From: Amborella trichopoda | Lineage: Eukaryota > Streptophyta > Magnoliopsida > Amborellales > Amborellaceae | Assembly: GCF_000471905.2 (NCBI RefSeq) | Contig: NW_006500351.1 | Coordinates: forward strand, 3,951,066-4,015,065 | DNA length: 64,000 bases | Direction: 5' to 3' | Shown: positions 1 through 10,900 of the stretch, one piece after another | Numbering within the stretch: position 1 is the first letter of the stretch | How the letters are laid out: each line of letters begins with the position of its first letter | The notes under the pieces: generated by a model | What the model was told of the DNA's origin: nothing | What the model saw: only the letters and a program-made list of their open reading frames with translations | The model's database searches: none | Position numbers and translations under genes: made by a program

Positions 1-1075
1 CTGATGACGACTATGAATGGCGGGGTGGTTCGCCGTTATGTGAGCATAGGTGAGACTCACTGGGAAATGATGAATAGTAATAGAGGAAGATGGATTCACT
101 GGGGAATTATGAAGGTGGTGTGTACACACGGACATGTCGGTTAGGGAGGCATGCGTGAAAATGCATGTAAAAGGTGTGTGTGCATGTGTGGGGGCGAGTT
201 AGGGTCATGCCTCCAAGACCTTGCAAAACAATTTAACATCATGTGGACAGGATGTGCACTATGTTTTTAAGGTCATATAACTTGGACCGTGGTTATGCAA
301 TTTAAAGTCATGCAACTAGGACCATGCAATTTAAGGTCATGCAACTAGACCTCCACTATTGTTTAGAGTCATATAGTTTGGACCATGCAGTCTAGGGTTG
401 TGCACATGGACCATGGCTGTGCAGTTTAAGGTCATGCAGTGCGGACCATTGTGTGGGTCATCGTGTAAGTAAAGCTCCGCGAGGGGATGGAGACAGGGGC
501 TTGGTGAGAAGACTCACTGAGGATTAATGGGGTAAATATGACTCCATGGGGATAATGAGCAATGATATGCATGTAACTCTGCTGAGAATGGCAGACTGGA
601 GCATAGATGTAACCCCACTAGGGATTGAAGAGATAAGAATGATCCTAACTCCGATGGAGATAATGGGCTGCAATAAGAATGTGACTTCTATTGGAGATGA
701 GGTACAATGGCTTGCATGTAACTCCATTGGGAATGACAGTCCAGAGCATGGGTGTAACCCCACTGGGGATAGTGGTACACCCAGTGGAGAGGTGAGTCTA
801 TTTCACAGTTTAAGGTCATGCGTATGGGCTATTTGTGGCACCGTTTAATGTCTTGCTACAGGGACGTGCGTTATAGTTTTAAGGTCTTGTAGCTCGGACC
901 ATGGCTATGCAGTTTAAAGTCATGCAGCTATGACCATGCAGTTTAAGGTCGTGCGACTAGACATCCGCGACAGTTTAGGGTCATATAGTTTGGACCAAAC
1001 TGTGCAGTTTAAAGTCATGTAACTAGGACCATGCAGTTTAAAGTCATGTAGCTAGGACCATGAGAGTGCCACGAC
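1..1075. repeat. Higher-order tandem repeat, unit about 612 bp, built of short sub-repeats
   Basis: A block at about 259-440 recurs in the same order at about 871-1060, an offset near 612 bp. Each block is a chain of degenerate sub-repeats with the cores TTTAAGGTCATGCA and CTAGGACCATG. Between the blocks (467-800) lies a second sub-repeat. Its core TGTAACYCCAYTGGGAATG and flanks at 571-625 return at 717-771, an offset of about 146 bp. Positions 1-120 look like the end of the previous large unit (ACTCACTGGGAA motifs). The array lies where Ogre/Tat elements often carry 3'-untranslated tandem repeats. No gene is credible here. Confidence 0.7.
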
Positions 1076-1137
1076 GCTAGGTTTTGAATGACGCACGTAG
1101 CGTTAGGCCCTTGATGAAGTGCATGGAGATAACACTT

Positions 1138-1400
1138 GGTGAACCACACGGCAATAGCTACTTTAGTGAAGCACGCGGTGATAGATACTTTAGTGAAGCA
1201 CGCAGTGATAGATACTTTAGTGAAGCACGCAGTGATAGCACTTGGTGAAGCACACGACGATAGCTTCTAGTAAAGAGCATGACGATAGACTTACTAACAC
1301 GCACGTCGATAGTCTTTTGGTGATGCATGCAATGCTAGTATTGAAGGGACACACGGCAACAGGTTCATGAGGCACAAGTAGTAGTGACTCACATTTGGGC
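1138..1400. repeat. 27-bp tandem minisatellite
   Basis: The phrase AGTGAAGCACGC starts at 1165, 1192 and 1219, an exact 27-bp period, with core GTGATAGATACTTT. Flanking copies decay on both sides (1138-1165 and 1240-1350) but keep the GATAG core. It belongs to the 3' repeat zone of the Ogre/Tat-like element. Confidence 0.75.
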
Positions 1401-2394
1401 CTTGGGTTTGACCCACTTCGGCCTAGACGTATCACCGCTTGAAGACGAGGATTGGGGCGTCATTTTGAGCTTGTGAGGGGCACTTTGTGTAACCTTTGTT
1501 TATGAAAGGGGATAAAACCCCATTTTATTGCTTTGCCTTCGGTAAAACAGTGAAGAGAGCTTTAGAGCAAGAGAACTCCAGCGAGAAACCTCCGGCCAAG
1601 CCACAGCGCACAGGCATTCAGGAGCTTTTTGGTGAATTTCAGCAAATTGACAACCTTCACAGAGTGTTTGCGAACATTTTCAAAGAGTGCCAAGGCTTCT
1701 CGAGCAAGGAACATGGAGTTTCTCAGGGCTTTACCGAGACTCTGACGAAACTCCCTGTTGGAGTTTCAGGGCTTTTGTTAGAGTAGAAGAGGATGAACCA
1801 AGGTTTACAGGCTACTTCCAAGAGTCATTAGTGATTTTTCGGTAGTTTCATGGTTACCGGCAAGTTACAGAGGCCTCGGGGACACCAGGGAGAAAACAGG
1901 GACTGTTGGAACTTGCTCAGGGCTTTTCGATGACTTCCCAACGTCTTCGCGATTGCTGTCAAGAAGAATGGAGGTCGAACAGTGGTTCTGCCAGAGGTTC
2001 AATGATTTTTCAACGAGTAGAGGAGTGCGAAGAAGGGAGAAGGAAACCCATAGGGTCACATGGGAGCTTCTTCAGTGATTCCAGTGATTTTCCGATATTC
2101 CGGGGGGAGAATAGGGTTAAAAGGGGTCCTCGGTGGACAGATAAGTGTTTCCAGCAAAAAGAGGAAACACCAGTAGGGGAAAGAACAGGGTCACAAGCCT
2201 GCAACAGTTGGTGAGGTGGAGAGCCGTGAGACGGCGAACGGTCACTCTCCGCACGCACGGTGACAGGCCTCGTTGCGAGTGTCAGGCGGCGTGCCCAAAT
2301 TTCAAGGGAAGTGGTGTGCTGCTTGTGTGACGCGTTCGAACAGCTTGCAGCAGGTGCTAGACATAGACAATGTTAACCCACGCTTCGTCTTGGT
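1401..2394. other. No recognisable gene; internal retrotransposon sequence
   Basis: This stretch sits between two GATAG-type repeat arrays of the same element. It has short ORFs on both strands, including a 96-residue one at 1496-1786, but none shows a recognisable domain. I treat it as untranslated retrotransposon sequence. Confidence 0.4.
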
Positions 2395-2595
2395 CTTTGC
2401 GCGAGCCCTTTAGTAGTGAGACGATGATAGTCTTGCCTTTTGTGCGCAGCGATAGCCTTCTTCAGTTGTGAGATGGCGATAGCCCCTGTAGTCATGAGAT
2501 GGCGATAGCCCTAAATTTTGCCCACGGTGATAGCCTCTTTAGTCGTGCGACGACGATAGCCCTACCTTGCCTTCTGCACATGGTGATAGCCTGTC
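2395..2595. repeat. Degenerate tandem repeat with GCGATAGCC core, period about 30 bp
   Basis: The core GATAGCC/GATAGTC recurs about every 25-35 bp, each time preceded by a TTTAGTYGTGAGA-like phrase (for example ATGGCGATAGCCC near 2470 and 2503). It lies just upstream of the antisense ORF start at 2640. Related GCGATAGGC motifs also occur inside the element's LTR near 13.4-13.75 kb. Confidence 0.6.
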
Positions 2596-2639
2596 TCTTA
2601 GCGACTTGTGTGCAGCAGTGGAGCTTTTGCACTAGCTTC

Positions 2640-5600
2640 ATGACCCAGCCTTCAGGTGCCACTCCTGAAGTGAAGAACCTCCCATGAGTAGGGGAGCTTG
2701 GCACCAATGAATTCATAGGCGAAAGCTTGGTGAGGGGTGAGCCAATCTGGCTCACCGAGGCTTTGCGTGAATCAAGGGGGCCTTTGAGCGTCACCTTTGC
2801 TACTGACCCCGTCCGCTTTGAGGTTAAAGAAGACAATAATGGGAATGTAAATATAGAAGAGGGGGTAGCCCTCTTCTATTGTTTGCACGGGAAAATAGCC
2901 TCAAGTGAGCACTTGCCAACCTTGGGCAAGAGGATGGTGAAGACTCCAGGTTTGAAGTGGTCTTCTGCTAGCCTCCGAGTGCAAGGGGCGCACAGTACCT
3001 AAAAGGGAACTCTTCCTGAACTGTAAGGGATGTTCTGAACTGTGCTTCCCTACTAGCCGCCATCCAGTACTTGGCAAGATACTATGACCGTTGCTTGAAC
3101 ACGGGCAAGGTGCTTTTGGAAACCTGGAGCCATGTCAGCAACACATGACTGCTTGGTCATGGGGAAGCAAGGATGTCTCTGCTAGGCTTGTACTTCATCG
3201 GTGGGCTCCCGCTCATCGATCCTATGTATTGTGCCCCCGAACTCGGTCATTTTTTGAGGTAAACTGGTCGGGAAGTTAGACTGACAGAGTTATTTGGGAT
3301 TTATCAGTTGCTCGGCTGTGAGTCCAAGAAAGGGCACATATCCTTCACCCAATGGGTGGCATTCTTTTATGGAGACTGTGATGATGAAGTTGGTCCAAGC
3401 CCTCGAAGAAAGGGGACAAAATCCATGAAGGGAGCCCCTCCAGTATTTGAGTTTCACCGTGGGAACGACTACATCTTCTTGGCGACGTACCTGGTACTTT
3501 TTTTGTGTAAGTTTGCTCTCCCTAGAGAGGCATACATTATATGTCCATGCACGTTCTATGTAGCCTATGATATGGTGAGGGGGCGAGAGTATGCACTCGC
3601 ACAGCCGGTCTTGTGCATTATATACTACATCCTGGGAGCCGTGTCCACGGGAAAAGTATATCAAGGCGACGAAGGAGGGAACGACATAGTGGATGATGAA
3701 GCCTTCCCAGGGGACTTCAAGACGCCTTTCCCCATCCACTATGTGTATGACTAGCTTGGGGCTTATTTCCCCAACACCTACCTCAGAAATAGGGTGTTGG
3801 ATGAGACAATGTGCCCATTTCTCCTGAGGATTGCTAGACAGAAAGTAATCTTCCACACTCCTAGTCATGCACGTAGTTTATTCTACAATGACCATCTTTG
3901 TATGAGTAGACCTGCCTTCCCGATCGGAAACCTCACAGATCGTGCTTTAACCGATGAGTTGGGCAAGAGCTTGGATGGTGCTCCTACCACTCATAAAGAG
4001 CTCATGTTCATGTTGAGCATCAAGGGTGGAGTTCTACCTTACCGCACCATCCACAGTGCGAAGCTCGAAGGGTATTTCCCTCATATATTTGCCCAACAGA
4101 ATCGGCTGGACCAAGTGTGTTCCTTCTCGGTGTTCTTTGAGAAGTGGTATAGCAAAATCAGCCACAGGAAGAAAGACCAGCTGGGGACCCATCGTGAGAC
4201 CTGGCTCCCGAGGCATATTCGCACAGCTTGGGCCACATGCTTGAAATTCACCAAGATCAACAAGTATGTGCTGCCCTATTTTGGCAGAATATTGCGAGTG
4301 ACCTAGGCCCATGAACGTTGGTGGTGAATCACTAGTAAGGGGTATTGGGAAACCAGCCACCTTGAAAAAGATAACACTCCCACTGGAGCCATGACACGCA
4401 GCAGAGGAAGATGGCGAGACTCCTCCATTGGCGGAGATATTCACCCTAGGCTTCCCTTGAAACTGGCACGACGTTGGGCAGCCCCACTAAATTGCCTTGG
4501 GTAAGTCTCTGCCACGTTTTCTCGATATGGATAAGAAGACAAAGAGAATTTTTGACAACCTCTCTACCATTTTCAAATGGAAGGAGGGCCGCAAGGTTCC
4601 GGGGTGTGAAGGCCGCCCGGTTCAAGATTTGAACAAGTTGATAGGGAGCGGCCCTCACAGCAAGTTTGCCACCCACTCTTCTCGAAGGGGTACTTCTGAA
4701 ACTACTGCGCCTTTTCAAGTGAAGGGGAAGAAGAGGAAGCGGGCTGCCCCAGCTGTTCCTCATGCATCGGCTCGTCGGGCTCCGAAGTGTAAGGGACTCA
4801 AACGTCCAGTGGTTTTGGAGCCAGAAGATGGTTCTTCGTCGGCTTCTTCCTCAGAGTCTTATGTGTCTCTCGCTATTTTTGTATCACCTTTTGCTATTGA
4901 GGATTTGTCTTCCTCTAGCTCTTTAGAAACTCAGGCTGGTGCCTTAGATCCCACTGCACCGATTGAAATTTCTTCAGACCAGGAAGTGACGTTTGTGGCT
5001 GAAGGGGAGGGCCCAGTCCTGATGGAGATGACCGGGGCTAATGAAGTCGGCCTTGATGAGGTAATTGATATGGAGAAATCCTCAGAGGCCCATAAGGTTT
5101 CTTCGCCTCCCGAGGCGGAGGATTCAGTCATGGAAGGGGAAAGCTTGTGGTCGTGGAAGAGGCTGGCACCTCAAGGGCTGAAGAGGGGCTACCCGAGCAG
5201 CAGGAAGTTGCTGCTTCAGGCAATGTAGCTACAGGGGATGCAGAGGCAGGACATCCTCAAAGGACAAACTCCAAGGGCTTGAAGACAGTAGTCTCAGTGG
5301 GCGATGAAGGGGTGGAGGTCCCTATAGCCACAGAAGCGGCGGGACCGACAAAAGAAACAGTAGCTGAAATGGCTGGCATCGCGAACAAGGGTGAAGAAGA
5401 AGAGGGGATATGCGTCGAACCTACCGAGACAGAGATGGCGGTTCAAGAAGAAGGGGAGCAGGGACAAGAAGTTAGCCTTGAAGGGACCAAGCCTGCTAAT
5501 GGTGAGGCTGACAGTCCAAGTGAGGAGGCCAATATTGTGAGGGCTGAGCAGGTTGAGACTAGGGCGCCAAATGATGAGAGCTTGGCCTTCACAGTCACTC

Positions 5601-6310
5601 GGGAAGAGCTGGCGACTCATGTGGCTATCATCCCTTCGAGCCCCATCGTGGAAACTAATACTTCTACCCCAGCAACATTGGCTAGGCCTAGTTTGAGTGG
5701 GATACCTGGCATAATTATGGACATGCTTCGTTTGGGTGTGCAGAGACTGAAGGGTCTGCCTCTTACTGAACTTAACAATACAATCCAGCAATTAACGTGG
5801 GTGGCTTTTGTAGGGAGTGCACCAGAGGTCCTCCCTTATTTTGATGATGTCGTAAACGAGCTAGAAGGGTAGCAAATAAGGGCCTTGCATGAAGAAGCAA
5901 CTGTGTTGCAGCTGGAGAGCTCGTACTTTCCTCCTTTGGAGTCGTCATTCATGCGCCACCATGAACTGGTCGAAGCTCAATTTCAGCAAAAGGATGTTGC
6001 AATTTCCCAGAGATCCGACCGTGCTGAGGAGGTCGTCGCCCTCCACTACAAGGTGATGACCTTGAGGGCGAAGATATTACAGTTGACGCAAAATCTTGAC
6101 ACGTTTGGAGAAGGAGACTGCAGCTTGAGAAGCAGAGGACCAAGTGCTTGCCGATAATATCTTGGCCCTCGAGTACTCCTTGAAGAAGGGACCGCCTTGA
6201 TGGAGCATGAGGCGGAGCTGGTAGTAGAATTGAAGGAATGCATCCAGCATGCTAAGACATCAGCTACAACATACAGGGAAAAGATCAATGAAGTGATTGA
6301 TCAATTTTGA
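2640..6310 (+). pseudogene. Antisense additional ORF of the Ogre/Tat-like element: plant-mobile-domain-like protein with acidic middle and coiled-coil tail (broken)
   Basis: From an ATG at 2640 the reading runs in frame 0 to about 3000, then in frame 2. Frame 2 shows LARYYDRCLNTGKVL (about 3070), GLYFIGGLPLIDPMY (3185), LATYLVLFLCKFALP (about 3482) and YALAQPVLCIIYYIL (about 3593). This pattern fits the plant mobile domain (PMD, aminotransferase-like/MAIN family). A PMD-typical HYVY..LGAYF segment is cut by an in-frame TAG at 3752-3754, where the family normally has tryptophan. Frameshifts follow near 4306-4497 and 5147. The product then turns Lys/Arg-rich (about 4730), acidic and Ser/Glu-rich (4850-5650), and helical with coiled-coil character (5885-6310). 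Further stops lie at 2685, 3029 and 5870. Ogre/Tat elements are known to carry such antisense ORFs. The role of the protein is unknown; capture of a host PMD gene is one explanation. Confidence 0.7.
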
Positions 6311-6854
6311 CCAGTGCCTTCTTTCTCTTTTTCTTTTTATTTCTTCCATTGTAAAGAAGAGAACGATTGTAACGCCCTCTTGATTTATAAATGAAATAGC
6401 TCTTTTATCTTTCTGTTTCTTTGTTTCTATCCTTTCACAGTTTGAGACGAAAAAAGAATAGCCCACTCCTTGCTTTGTGTTATGACAACTTGTTGTGGCT
6501 TCAATGACTTCGACTGGGGGAGTAGTTGCTTCCCCACCCCTTAGGGTTGATGGGACATAGGCTCATAATCCATTGTTCTCATGATTTGGTGAGCATGTTC
6601 GCTGTAAATACTCCAGTCTTGAGGAGCCTTAGCTTCGATTCAGGGTGCATTGCTCTTGAGTTCATCATAGGTTTTGGTCTCAAGGACGAACTCCTTTAAG
6701 TTCTTTGAAGTACGCGCATAACCTCCAATTGATTATAGAGGCTGCAAACCTCACTTCTCAGCTCTGTCATGGGGTCTTGTTCCTAAGGGCCGGAGGGTTG
6801 ACCCTTGTCTCCCTGTCCTTCTTCAAGAGCACCTGAGAAGAGTAAGACCTTCTT
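6311..6854. other. Gap between convergent retrotransposon ORFs; likely 3' untranslated sequence
   Basis: The plus-strand ORF stops at 6308-6310 and the minus-strand gag-protease reading stops at 6855, so the two converge here. Just after the plus ORF there is T-rich sequence and a possible poly(A) signal (AATGAA near 6390). On the minus strand, about 6690-6780 gives a short helical stretch (MTELRSEVCSLYNQLEVM) that may be a remnant of coding sequence beyond the protease. No RT motif is present. Confidence 0.45.
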
Positions 6855-7214
6855 TTAGCTGCTAGTGATCTCCTTGTTCAAGGAGGCTGGTATTTGGAGT
6901 ACCTTTCTTGGTGGTTGGTACATCAGTTCTGCTTCTAGGAGAGCATTGGGGACATGCAGAACGTTTTGCTGGTCTGGCGTATAGGTGACCCTTGGTGCTG
7001 GATGGTCTATCTCTAGGGCTTCCTCAGCCTCAGTGTAGGCCTCTGGCTCATCATTTTGTCCTGACGGATTAGAAGTTGAGGTAGAAGGAAAAACTTCATC
7101 TTCGGGGGATGACGCTATGACCTCAGAGAGGTGGCAAGGTATACTTGGGTAAATGGGAGTCAAGGGGAGGATCTTTCCTTGTCTTTCCTCCTCTTTGAAC
7201 ATATCTATAATCAT
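6855..7214 (-). pseudogene. Tail of the gag-protease polyprotein, acidic linker of unknown role
   Basis: This is a 119-codon minus-strand stretch, rich in Glu, Ser and Pro, joined to the end of the protease frame with a shift. In autonomous relatives the protease is followed by reverse transcriptase. Here the sequence shows no RT block such as a YxDD box and ends at 6855. It may be a linker left after loss of pol, or the natural end of a short polyprotein. Confidence 0.4.
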
Positions 7215-8250
7215 TCGCCCAAGGTCAACAACACCATCATGATGTCTATAATCATTGGCCTTTCTAGTGATGGAAGATCCGTGAAATAGTCCTTAACGTC
7301 AGCATAGTGAGTCTCAGCTATAGGGAACAGTCTCTTATTAACATAGACCATGTGTTGTCTCCCATCTCGACTGTACTTGAAGTATTGATGGAGCGTGGAA
7401 GGAACCACCCCCTGATCATGAAGCCAAGGGCGGCCGAGCAGCACATTATAAGATGTATTGGTGTTGATTACATGAAATTGAGCGTAATTGTTCAAGCCAT
7501 CGATCTTGAGGCAAAGACGAATTGTCCCAGCCGACTTTTCTCCTGATTGGTTGAACCCTTGCACGGTGATGTGGGTAGGAGTGAGGTCATCATATCCTAA
7601 TTCCAATCGGGTGAGGATCCTTCTTGGGATCAAGTTGACTACTGAGCGTCCATCCAGCATAATCCGGTTGATAGGGCAAGCGTGCAATTCACCATTCACG
7701 AAGAGGGGGCGATTATGAAATTTGCCTCCCAACTGAAGGTCATCTTCGGAAAAGGTGTTTGCCAAGCACCCACCCAGGATGGCTGGGTCCACCTCAATAG
7801 GCTCCACTTCAGTCTCGTACACCTCGGGGTTAGAAAGAGCTTGAACCAGGGCCATACGGTAGTCTCTAGATAGCATAAGGGTGTCATAGATGCCTATAAG
7901 GGCTGGAGGCTTTTTCAAATGCCCAATTACATCATATTTCACCTTATCCTCATCAGCCTTCTATGTTCCTGATCCATTCACTGGTTTAGGTGGTAGGGTA
8001 GGTTTAGGAGCAGGTTTCGGTTAAGTTTTGGTTTGTGACATTGGCTGACTTTGTTGTTTAGCAGGTGCGGTCTGGGTTGATGGGGAAGTAATAGGGATTT
8101 GTATTATGGATGTGGAGGTTTGAGGTTGAGGCTTAGGGAAAAGTGAAGGATTAGAAAACTTGAGGATCTTGAGCTTTTGAGGTGTGGGTTGTAGCTTCTT
8201 CCCTGATCTTAGGTTCATTTGCGTCGTGCTGGATGGTACTTCCAAGATCT
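7211..8250 (-). pseudogene. Retroviral-type aspartic protease domain of the Ogre/Tat-like element
   Basis: The open stretch 7942-7211 (243 codons) begins with HLKKPPALIGIYDTLMLSRD and continues to the active-site region IMLDGRSVVNLIPRR. Downstream come FHVINTNTSYNVLLGRPWLH and VVPSTLHQYFKY. These blocks are typical of the protease of plant Tat-type gag-pol proteins, which would cut the polyprotein. The catalytic loop reads D-G-R-S; relatives usually have a small residue where Arg stands, so activity is doubtful. Upstream (8250-8021) a Pro/Gln/Ser-rich segment with NLRSGKK is also usual before this domain; a TAA near 8023 and a TAG near 7960 interrupt it. The protease reading itself is intact over 243 codons. 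Confidence 0.75.
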
Positions 8251-8362
8251 ACACCATATGGGAAGCCTCACGGGAATAGGAGTTTGAATATGGCTTGGAC
8301 TTGGCTTGGGCAGCCAAGGTGTCAGCGACTGTCAAGAATCCAGCTGCCTAGGCCAACATCTT

Positions 8363-9050
8363 TCATAGGTGCTTCTGATGCGACCTATTGATGTTGGTGC
8401 CCTCGAGCTCTCTATTTAGCACGTCGAAGTCTAGGCACTGCTGAACTGCACCTATGAAAGAGATAGAATAAGAGGGAGGAGGAGAAGAAGAAACATAATT
8501 AGAATGTTTTGGGCAGCTTTTTACGTCGTCACCAGAATTGAACGTATGCAGGGGGTATTTTAGATCTTGCCCCAGCTCTGACCATTGGGAGGTGCTTTTA
8601 ACGTCGTCACTTGTATTGGATGAGTACTGAGCAGTTGATGACTCAGGGACGTCCACTTGATTGGACGAAGGGATAAGACGGGTTGCACCTGGGATGAAGT
8701 CTTGTGAGGTCGGCAGTGGAGGAAGGGGCCTGAGGAATTCTTCCTCGACTGGCGGCTGAGGAATATGATTTTTTAGGTGAGCTGACCTAGGTGCTTGTCT
8801 CCTTTTGGATCCCTTGGGAGGTGTTTGGTTTGTCCTATTGAGCTGATGAGGAGCCCTAACTTGGCAGACTGCCTCACGCTTCAGGGACTTGAGCTTACTT
8901 TGTCCATGGTAGACTTCTCAAGGCTGAGAAGTCGAGGGCTCTGAAGGGTCTAGTGTATGCTTATAGGGGACCTGTAGTGGGATTTCCTTTTGGACGGGAG
9001 TGATGGCTCGGAAGCGTTTTGGGAGAACAACACAAATAATGTGGCCTTTC
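8363..9050 (-). pseudogene. Gag-protease linker region, frameshifted
   Basis: The minus strand gives Ser/Pro-rich fragments, for example a 97-codon stretch at 8656-8363 containing LDFDVLNRELEGTNI. These match the low-complexity linker between the zinc-knuckle part of gag and the protease in Tat-like elements. Several frame changes make one product impossible as it stands. Confidence 0.45.
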
Positions 9051-9085
9051 TGTACCTTCTCCATGACTACAGCTTCGAAACTAGA

Positions 9086-9760
9086 GCATTCCTTCAGCTC
9101 ATGGCCCCATACCTGGTGATATGGTCCAGAGGTTTTCTGTACCCTGGGCAAGATACTTAGGTTGCTTGGAGGGCCTGGGATTGATGAGACCATGTTGGAG
9201 CATCGTCTCAAAGAGGGCCTGCAGAGGATCTAGCTCTGCACTTCCCTGGGCTTGTGGCGAGAGGTCTTCTTGCACTAGTGGAGCAAGGACTTGAGGGGAT
9301 CCTTTTGGGTTACCATGAACTTCTTGGTGCTACTACATCTTCTTTGCCAAGAGCTTTTGAAAGCCAATGCATTTGCTCAGGTCATGGCCTCGTATCAGAT
9401 GATACTGACACCAGAGGTTCTTAGTTCCTAGAGGCAGGAACTTGGGCTGCCTTGTTTGCTTCGGTGTGATGAGACCTTCTTCGAGCGTTACGGAGAATAA
9501 TGTACAGAGGACAGTGGGTGCCTCGTCAACCTCTTGGATTGTCACTATGTGAGAAGCCTCAGTTGCCCTGAATGCTTTCTTTAACTCTTCGAGCTTTATC
9601 TGACCCTTGTTAATAAGGGCTTCGATAATGTCTTTGAGAGTAAAGACTCTTGACTGGAGTGGCCTACTTTCCTGTGATGGGCACAGTACCTCTCATGTGT
9701 CTCCTGTCCAGCCAGCTCTGAGGATTGGCCCTTCGGCAGCTAGATCATGTTTTGCTCTAG
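9086..9760 (-). pseudogene. Three tandem gag zinc-knuckle modules, period about 280 bp
   Basis: Three 14-residue knuckles lie on the minus strand: CAHHRKVGHSSQES (9685-9644, last Cys lost), CQYHLIRGHDLSKC (9410-9369, intact CX2HX4HX4C) and GPYHQVWGHELKEC (9127-9086, first Cys lost). Their starts are 275 and 283 nt apart. The sequence before knuckles 2 and 3 is also alike (LF...GLI.P....QPK.L..GT.NLW), so whole modules seem to be duplicated. Such knuckles bind nucleic acid in the gag protein. Only the middle one keeps all ligands. Confidence 0.7.
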
Positions 9761-9979
9761 TAGTAATCGAAACAGTGTAGGTACTCATTCCTTCTCGAAG
9801 GGGTACATCTTGTTCTAGTGCCGGATCCAGTAGTCACTTTGATTTATATTGTTAGGGGCCGAGACCTTGTTATAGGATTGTTGCTGCTTGCTTCCAGCCT
9901 GAGGTATTGTCTGTGCCTTGGAGAGATCCAAGGTTTGAGGGGCGGCTTTCTTAGTATCAATTACGATGACAGCTGCACT

Positions 9980-10900
9980 AATCACCCCTTTTTGCTAGTT
10001 GCCCTGATTATTGAAGCGAGATATGCCATTGCCCCGGCTGTTTCCTGAGCTAGAGGGCTGCTGGTGAGATCCACCATGGTGCTTGGATAGACCTTCTATG
10101 CGCACCGCTTTAGAGATGAGCTTTGACATGGAGGGTGGATTGGAGGCCTCAACATGTAGGGCGATCTCAGGCAGCATATTTCGTATGCAGGTCTGAACTG
10201 CTTCTCTTTCAGTCATGGGAGTGGCATGATAGGTTGCCAACTCACTCCATCAGGAGATGAACTTATCGACTGGCTCACCAGAGTCTTGAGTCAAAGTGAG
10301 GAGCTCGATGGTTTCCACGTTTCTCTAGACTTCATAGAAGCACTGGTAAAACAACTGCTCCATTTCTTACCATGTGTGCACCGAGCTTGGAGGTAGCCGA
10401 GCATACCACTGGAAGGCTAGCCCTTCGAGAGTCTCGACAAACTGACAAAGGAGGAGGCGCCGGTCAATTGCCTTTTCTCGACAAGCCGCATGGAAGTGAG
10501 CGGTATGCTGGTGCGGGGACCTAGTACCATTGAACGAGGGGAGATTCCCTTTTTGATAGTTTGGGGGAAACGACACTTGGTCAATATACGAGGGGTACAG
10601 CTTTTGGTAAAGCGGCATCCCTTGCATACCCGGGACCTTATTCTTGAGACTGTGGTCACCATGGCATCTACATCGGCTTGCAAAAGCAGAATTGTCTTGG
10701 GAGGCCGGTGGGGGAGTTTGCTTGGGAGTTGTGTCCTCTCCAGGCTGGGAGTTGGCCTCATGGTGACGAGAGGAAGCAGGGAGTCTGGAGGCCTCCAGGC
10801 GATCCATCTTTCTTAGAATGGACTGCATCATCACCTCAAACTTGTTCATCCAATCTTCTTGGGCGTCATTCGGCTCGTCGATCACCATGACGCTGACCAT
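9980..10900 (-). pseudogene. Gag capsid-type domain (retrotransposon gag) of the Ogre/Tat-like element
   Basis: The stretch 10900-10367 (177 codons) contains a helical N-part (WMNKFEVMMQSILRKMDRLE), then LPSFNGTRSPHQHTAHFHAA and LLLCQFVETLEGLAFQWYAR, the hallmark of the plant retrotransposon gag domain. The reading goes on past a stop near 10330-10365 (a FYQCFYE-like segment) to WSELATYHATPM and AVQTCIRNMLPEIALHVEA (about 10250-10150), and ends in a Ser/Gly/Asn-rich basic tail. At least two nonsense or frame changes break it. It would form the capsid-like particle. Confidence 0.75.

Noticed and set aside
1138..1350. CRISPR-like array
   Set aside because: The 27-bp units are contiguous without unique spacers, and the context is a plant retrotransposon.
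1496..1786. 96-codon ORF on the plus strand
   Set aside because: No recognisable domain, sits in retrotransposon repeat zone, and overlaps no other supporting signal.
3290..3868. 192-codon minus-strand ORF
   Set aside because: It is the shadow of the plus-strand plant-mobile-domain reading, which shows family motifs; this frame shows none.
5294..5791. 165-codon minus-strand ORF
   Set aside because: Shadow of the acidic plus-strand segment; composition is typical of an opposite frame.
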